In this document: one piece after another, positions 52,192-56,842 of the stretch | Position numbering within the stretch: position 1 is the first letter of the stretch | Layout of the letters: every line of letters begins with the position of its first letter | Assembly: GCA_964412845.1 (NCBI GenBank) | Contig: CAYPQM010000016.1 | Coordinates: 1-56,842 of the forward strand | Length of the DNA stretch: 56,842 nt | Direction of reading: 5' to 3' | Origin: JAWWPY01 sp964412845 | Lineage (GTDB): Bacteria > Actinomycetota > Actinomycetes > Streptosporangiales > Streptosporangiaceae | The notes under the pieces: model-generated | Database searches by the model: none | The model's input: the letters and a program-made list of their open reading frames with translations, nothing else | What the model was told of the DNA's origin: nothing | Position numbers and translations under genes: made by a program

Positions 52192-52506
52192 TCACTCGCC
52201 GGGCTGGCGGATCTGGCCGAATTTCTGCTCGTACATGGTCAGGTTCTCGTTGATGGTCCGGATGATGTCGAAGACCGCGGTCGGCGGGACCCGGATCCGC
52301 GCGACGAGGCGGTGCGGCGCCCTGATGACCGTTTCGCCCTCCGGCGTCTGCGCCTGCTGCGGTGGCTGGCTGCTGACCAGGAAGTCGAACGTGAACTCGT
52401 GCGGCGTGTGCCAGATCGCCAGCCCGTTCGCATAAGACCCGGCTTCCAGCGTGGGGTCGGAATGGGACTCGATCTCAATCCGGGGATTTGCCGGTGGTTC
52501 GCTCAC
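52192..52506 (-). CDS. DUF3467 protein
   Basis: 104 residues from GTG at 52506. The core YANGLAIWHTPHEFTFDFLV is typical of DUF3467. The rest (RLVARIRVPPTAVFDIIRTI) also fits. Single-domain cytoplasmic protein of unknown role; it occurs widely in bacteria and archaea. Convergent with gatB. Confidence 0.85.
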   Translation of the reverse strand: MSEPPANPRIEIESHSDPTLEAGSYANGLAIWHTPHEFTFDFLVSSQPPQQAQTPEGETVIRAPHRLVARIRVPPTAVFDIIRTINENLTMYEQKFGQIRQPGE

Positions 52507-52574
52507 CCTGGCACGCTACCGCCGAGGGCCGGGCGGCCCGGTACCCGGCCGCGGTGCTGGGCGGCCACAGCGCG

Positions 52575-52638
52575 GACAAATGCGAACAGCACTGACAAAT
52601 GCCGACAGCGCGGATAACACGGACAGTGAGGACAGGTC
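52575..52638 (+). repeat. Degenerate ~19-bp tandem repeats before the dehydrogenase gene
   Basis: Units begin at 52575 (GACAAATGCG), 52594 (GACAAATGCC), 52613 (GATAACACGG) and 52631 (GACAGG), spaced 19, 19 and 18 nt. The last runs into the ribosome site of the next gene. A regulator binding in phase along two helical turns is one possible reading. Confidence 0.6.
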
Positions 52639-53559
<921 letters not shown>

Positions 53560-53822
53560 ATCCCCCGGGCTGCTGGACGGCCCAGTTGTCTCCCAGGGGA
53601 CGCCGCCGCGCAATCGAACGGTGACCTTAGGCACGTAGAGTGATCGCAATCGTTAATTTTGATGACGGTGTCCCAGCCCCGGTGATCCCGCTCAACATCC
53701 GGTGGTACAGGTCTTCACGTGGTGGCCTCGAGTCATAGCTCGGCCGCCGAGGAGAGCCAGGCTGAGCCCACAAGGCTATCCGGCTCACCGCGCTGGTGAT
53801 GGACGCTGCGGAAGGAGACTCG
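53560..53822. other. 263-nt spacer with AT-rich segment
   Basis: Includes ACGTAGAGTGATCGC (53632-53646) and an AT-rich ATCGTTAATTTTGATGAC (53649-53666), which may hold the promoter of the following gene. No hairpin of note and no gene that can be supported. Confidence 0.3.
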
Positions 53823-53855
53823 GTGCGCCCGCAAGCATCGGGTGGGCTGCGATGA
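53823..53855 (+). CDS. Possible 10-residue upstream leader ORF
   Basis: GTG at 53823, 5 nt after GGAAGGAG, encodes VRPQASGGLR and ends in TGA overlapping the next ATG (ATGA). It carries a far better ribosome site than the main gene, so translation of the PAS-GGDEF gene is probably coupled to it. Confidence 0.45.
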   Translation: MRPQASGGLR

Positions 53856-56554
53856 ACCTGGCCGGGCAGGCAGGCACCGCAGCGGTGGCCCTGGCGGCCG
53901 CTGCCGCGGCCGTCAGCCTGTGGCGCGGAGCCGACCGGCACACAGGTTCCGTTAAGCGCGGGTATTGGTGGCTGGCACTCGCGGCGCTGCTCTGGGGGAC
54001 CGGGGTCATCGTCCAGGATGCGCTGGCCGGCCCGGCGACCGGCGCGCCTTTCCCGCTGACCTCTGCCGACCTGCCCGGGCTGCTGGCCCTGGCCGCCTTC
54101 GTGGCGGGCCTGGTCCGGTTGCCGACCAGGCGGCCCGAGCCCACCGGGCAACTGCTGGCCCAGCGCGGCCGCGGCACGGCACCCGGCGCCGTGGCCGCGC
54201 ACCTGGCCGATGGATACGTGCTGGCCTCCGCGTTGTTCGTGATCGGCTGGATCGTCGCGTTCGGCCCGGTGTATCCCAGGTCAGGCGACGGCCCGGGCCT
54301 GTTCGCCCTGGAACTTGTCCACCCGCTGGCCGATCTCGTCGCGCTCGGCTGCGTGCTGCCGTTCGCCGTGGCCGCCGGACGCCGCGGTGCCCCGGCCTAC
54401 CTCGCCCTGCTCGCCCTGTCCGCCGCGGACGCGGTGGGGGTGGCAGCCAGGGTGGGCGGCGGCCATCCGGCGGCGGGCGCCGAGATCCTCCAGGTCGTCG
54501 GATTCGGGCTGGTCGGCCTGGCGCCGTGGGCCGATGGGCCAAGGAAGGCCCGGCTGGGCGGTGCCGCGCTCCGGCGCACCGGGCTGGACGCGGCGACGGT
54601 CGTGGCGTCCCTGGCCGCCACGGTGGCGGCCGTGGTGGTCATCGGGTGGGCGCTGGCCGGCGGTCCCTCCGCGCGGCCGGTGCTGGCGCTCGCCGGGGGG
54701 ACCGCCGTGCTCGCCCTGGCCGCCCGGGTGCTGAGCCTGCTGCGGCGGGACAGCGCGGCGGCGCGGCTGTGGCGCGAGTCGGGCCGCCAGTTCCGTGAGC
54801 TGGCCGACCGGACCAGCGACGTGGTGCTGGTCTGCGATTTCGGCGGGTCGATCAGGTACGCCAGCCCGGCGGTCACCGATTACGGGTACACGCCGGAGAA
54901 CCTGGCCGGCCGGATACTGGCTGACTTCGTGCACCCGGAGGACAGGTCATCGGGCACCCGCGCGGCGCGCGAGGTCATCGGGGCGGCCGCGCAGCAGGCC
55001 GGCCGGTATCCCTGCCGGGTCCGCGCCGCCGACGGCACCTGGCGTTATGTCGAATCGACGGTATCCCGGTACCGGAACCCGGGTGGCCCCGATCAGCTTC
55101 TGGTCACCGCGCGCGATGTCAGCGACCAGGTCGAACTGCGCCGCCGGGTCGCCCACCTGACGTTCCACGATGGGCTGACCGGGCTGCCGAACCGCGCGTA
55201 CGTCGAGGACCGGGCCCGGGACGCGCTCAGCCTGGGCCGCCTGCACACCCCGCAGCAGGCGGCCGCCAGGCCAGGTGTGGCCGGCGTCATCCTCATCGAC
55301 CTGGACTCCTTTACCGGGGTGAACGACGCGGCCGGGCATAGTGCCGGGGACCTGCTGCTGGCCCAGGTCGCGCGCCGGGTCCGGGCGGCCGTGCCGTCGC
55401 CGGACACGGTGGCCCGCTGGGGCGGCGATGAGTTCGCGGTCCTGGTCGAAGGCGCGGCCAGCGCCCAGGAAATACTTGATATAGCCGAACGGATCCTCGC
55501 CAGCATTGCCGCCAGCCCGTTCCGCGTCGCGGACCGGGATATCTCGCTCGGGGCCAGCGTGGGCGTGGCCCTGGCGGACGGCAGCCCGGCCGGGTACGTG
55601 TGGCGGAACGCCGACGTGGCGGTATCCCGGGCCAAGGAGTCCGGCGGGGCGCGGGTTGAGGTCTACGCGGCGCATCTGCACGCGGACGTGGTGCGCCGTC
55701 TCGAGCTGGCCGGGGACCTGCACCGGGCGGTCAGCGAGGGCCAGCTTGACCTGGAGTACCAGCCTGTCGTCGAGCTGGCCAGCTCGCGGATCGCGGGCGC
55801 GGCCGCGCTGGCTGTCTGGCGGCCGGGCGGTGTCGCGGTCCCGCCGGGGGAGTTCCTCGATGTGGCGGAGGCATCGGGGGTGATCGTGGCGCTCGGCGAC
55901 TGGATGCTGCGCGAAGCCTGCACCCAGGCCATGGCCTGGCACCGGTCGGGGCTGGAGTGCGGTGCCTGGGTGCGCTGCACGCCGCGGCAGGTAGCTGCCG
56001 CCCGGTTCACCGAGTCGGTGCTTGGCGCCCTGGCCGCCAGCGGGCTGCCACCTGGTGCGCTCACCCTGGAGATAGCGGACCGGGCCCTGATCGATCGCGG
56101 CAGCGCGGTCCGCAGTGGGCTGGAGGCCCTGCGCGAGCGTGGTGTCCGGCTCGCCATCGGTGCCTCAGGCGCCGACTACGCCGCCCTCGGCCAGTTGCGC
56201 GAGCTGCCGGTCGATGTGATCAAGATCGGTTCCCCGCTCGTCGCCGGCCTCGGCACGGACACCACCATGGCCACGCTCATCAGGGTGATGGTCCAGGTGG
56301 TCACCGATCTCGGCCTCGATGTGGTGGCCGAGGGGATCGAGCACCCGGAGCAACTGGATCTGCTGCGGGACATGGGCTGCGCGTTCGGCCAGGGGACGTT
56401 GCTGGCGGGGCCGATGGCGGCCCGCGAGGTGGCCCGGCTGGCCCGGGCCCGGACCCAGGCCAGCAGGCCGGGCGGCTCCGGCCGGGACCGCGCGGGCGAC
56501 CGGGATCACCCGGGTAACGTCTCAGCAGCCGAGACGAACGCGCTCTCAAGTTGA
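53852..56554 (+). CDS. Membrane PAS-GGDEF-EAL protein with degenerate EAL
   Basis: 900 residues from ATG at 53852. About eight to nine N-terminal helices, a PAS sensor (about 313-425, FRELADRTSDVVLVCDFGGS, HPEDR), GGDEF (GGDEF at 524-528, intact) and an EAL-like domain. No I-site: the residues five before GGDEF are PSPD. In the EAL-like domain the EAL Glu is Ala (GAAALAVW, A651), the NxS motif reads RCTPRQ, LEITE reads LEIADR and the DDFGTG loop reads GASGAD, while IKIG and VAEGIE remain. So it is a likely sensor cyclase with an EAL domain turned into a binding or partner module. Confidence 0.88.
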   Translation: MNLAGQAGTAAVALAAAAAAVSLWRGADRHTGSVKRGYWWLALAALLWGTGVIVQDALAGPATGAPFPLTSADLPGLLALAAFVAGLVRLPTRRPEPTGQLLAQRGRGTAPGAVAAHLADGYVLASALFVIGWIVAFGPVYPRSGDGPGLFALELVHPLADLVALGCVLPFAVAAGRRGAPAYLALLALSAADAVGVAARVGGGHPAAGAEILQVVGFGLVGLAPWADGPRKARLGGAALRRTGLDAATVVASLAATVAAVVVIGWALAGGPSARPVLALAGGTAVLALAARVLSLLRRDSAAARLWRESGRQFRELADRTSDVVLVCDFGGSIRYASPAVTDYGYTPENLAGRILADFVHPEDRSSGTRAAREVIGAAAQQAGRYPCRVRAADGTWRYVESTVSRYRNPGGPDQLLVTARDVSDQVELRRRVAHLTFHDGLTGLPNRAYVEDRARDALSLGRLHTPQQAAARPGVAGVILIDLDSFTGVNDAAGHSAGDLLLAQVARRVRAAVPSPDTVARWGGDEFAVLVEGAASAQEILDIAERILASIAASPFRVADRDISLGASVGVALADGSPAGYVWRNADVAVSRAKESGGARVEVYAAHLHADVVRRLELAGDLHRAVSEGQLDLEYQPVVELASSRIAGAAALAVWRPGGVAVPPGEFLDVAEASGVIVALGDWMLREACTQAMAWHRSGLECGAWVRCTPRQVAAARFTESVLGALAASGLPPGALTLEIADRALIDRGSAVRSGLEALRERGVRLAIGASGADYAALGQLRELPVDVIKIGSPLVAGLGTDTTMATLIRVMVQVVTDLGLDVVAEGIEHPEQLDLLRDMGCAFGQGTLLAGPMAAREVARLARARTQASRPGGSGRDRAGDRDHPGNVSAAETNALSS

Positions 56555-56579
56555 CGCGGGACGCCGCGTGGGCCAGAGT
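56551..56579 (+). promoter_or_regulatory. ilvB promoter overlapping the upstream stop codon
   Basis: -35 TTGACG (56551-56556), a 17-nt spacer and -10 CAGAGT (56574-56579). The expected start point, about 7 nt later, is the G of the leader peptide GTG at 56587. The -35 box includes the TGA of the previous gene. Confidence 0.6.
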
Positions 56580-56586
56580 AGAAACC

Positions 56587-56634
56587 GTGTCCACCTCTAT
56601 CATCGTCGTACTTGGCAGGCGCGCGGGTCGCTAA
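56587..56634 (+). CDS. Branched-chain leader peptide for ilvB attenuation
   Basis: 15 codons plus TAA: MSTSIIVVLGRRAGR. The run Ile-Ile-Val-Val-Leu is the regulator codon block expected for a gene of isoleucine, valine and leucine synthesis. Stalling at these codons when the charged tRNAs are low would favour an antiterminator form of the leader. Likely leaderless. Confidence 0.85.
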   Translation: MSTSIIVVLGRRAGR

Positions 56635-56650
56635 GAAAGCTGATCACGCG

Positions 56651-56688
56651 CGCTCCCCTCGACCGCCCTAGGGCGCGGGGGGTTTTTT
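56651..56688 (+). terminator. ilvB attenuator (hairpin plus T6)
   Basis: CTCCCC...CGCCCTAGGGCG...GGGGGG followed by TTTTTT (56683-56688). The inner CGCCC/GGGCG arms and outer C/G runs can form a stem directly before the T-run, 16 nt past the leader peptide stop and 43 nt before ilvB. Confidence 0.7.
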
Positions 56689-56731
56689 GTTGCCAGTTCC
56701 CGCTACGAATCGCAGACGAGGAAGCCTTCCG

Positions 56732-56842
56732 ATGACCGACCAGACCACCGCGGCGGCCGGCCCCCCTGCCGGACTGGCAGATCCCGCGCGCCGGGGCACC
56801 GCCCCCACGCCCCGTGACCTCGCGGCCCGGGCCGCGTCCCGG
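56732..56842 (+). CDS. ilvB: Acetolactate synthase large subunit, start only (probable)
   Basis: 37 codons from ATG at 56732 (GAGGAAG upstream) to the window edge, an Ala/Pro-rich N-terminus of the sort seen before the conserved region in actinobacterial IlvB. No catalytic residues are in view. The call rests on the branched-chain leader peptide and attenuator just upstream and on the usual location of ilvB after gatCAB. Another ilv gene could be here instead. Confidence 0.65.
   Translation, partial: MTDQTTAAAGPPAGLADPARRGTAPTPRDLAARAASR

Noticed and set aside
53702..53851. 50-residue N-terminal extension of the PAS-GGDEF protein
   Set aside because: Arg/Pro-rich, no ribosome site, and upstream of the first membrane helix; ATG at 53852 is coupled to the uORF.

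Overview
The window is high-GC DNA (about 70% by eye) from a filamentous-type actinobacterium. This is inferred from GTG starts, many genes with an extended TAnnnT box 6-10 nt before a start codon, and blocks of genes (pcrA-icmB-sucCD-DUF6350-purNH-folD; mnmA, metE-like, ligA, GGDEF/EAL, gatCAB, ilvB) that sit in this order in streptomycete-like chromosomes. A 100-N scaffold gap (28405-28504) shows this is assembled draft sequence.

Layout. (1) 1-6.2 kb, minus strand: the 5' part of kynureninase, a form II-like aerobic CO dehydrogenase operon coxS-coxL-coxM-coxG, and a PIG-L deacetylase. CoxG carries an extra RNA polymerase alpha-CTD-like domain and a C-terminal membrane anchor. (2) 6.3-14 kb: a catabolic cluster with a kinase/class-III aminotransferase fusion, an aldehyde dehydrogenase, a saccharopine-dehydrogenase-family protein and an amino acid permease. 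The combination suggests use of hydroxylysine, lysine or a related amine. (3) 14-25.2 kb: housekeeping genes pcrA, icmB-like cobalamin-binding protein, sucCD, DUF6350, purN, purH, folD. (4) 25.3-29.7 kb: etfBA, cysteine desulfurase, assembly gap, mnmA.

(5) 29.8-42.7 kb: an accessory-looking stretch. It holds an LpqY-SugABC-like sugar ABC transporter, a GH13 alpha-glucosidase, a metallophosphoesterase/ParB-like couplet, an SGNH hydrolase, a deleted GNAT remnant next to its intact paralogue, two perfect long inverted repeats, tiny coupled ORFs and a GntR regulator. (6) 42.7-56.8 kb: metE-like, ligA, a GGDEF-EAL protein, gatCAB, DUF3467, a D-2-hydroxyacid dehydrogenase, a PAS-GGDEF-EAL protein, and the start of ilvB behind a branched-chain leader-peptide attenuator.

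Main points of interest: the CoxG/alpha-CTD fusion; the kinase-aminotransferase catabolic cluster; two membrane diguanylate cyclases around gatCAB whose EAL domains have each lost catalytic residues in different ways; the GNAT deletion paralogue with nearby inverted repeats; the leaderless ilv leader peptide; and several repeat families in intergenic DNA. No tRNA, rRNA, CRISPR array, transposase or integrase was seen.
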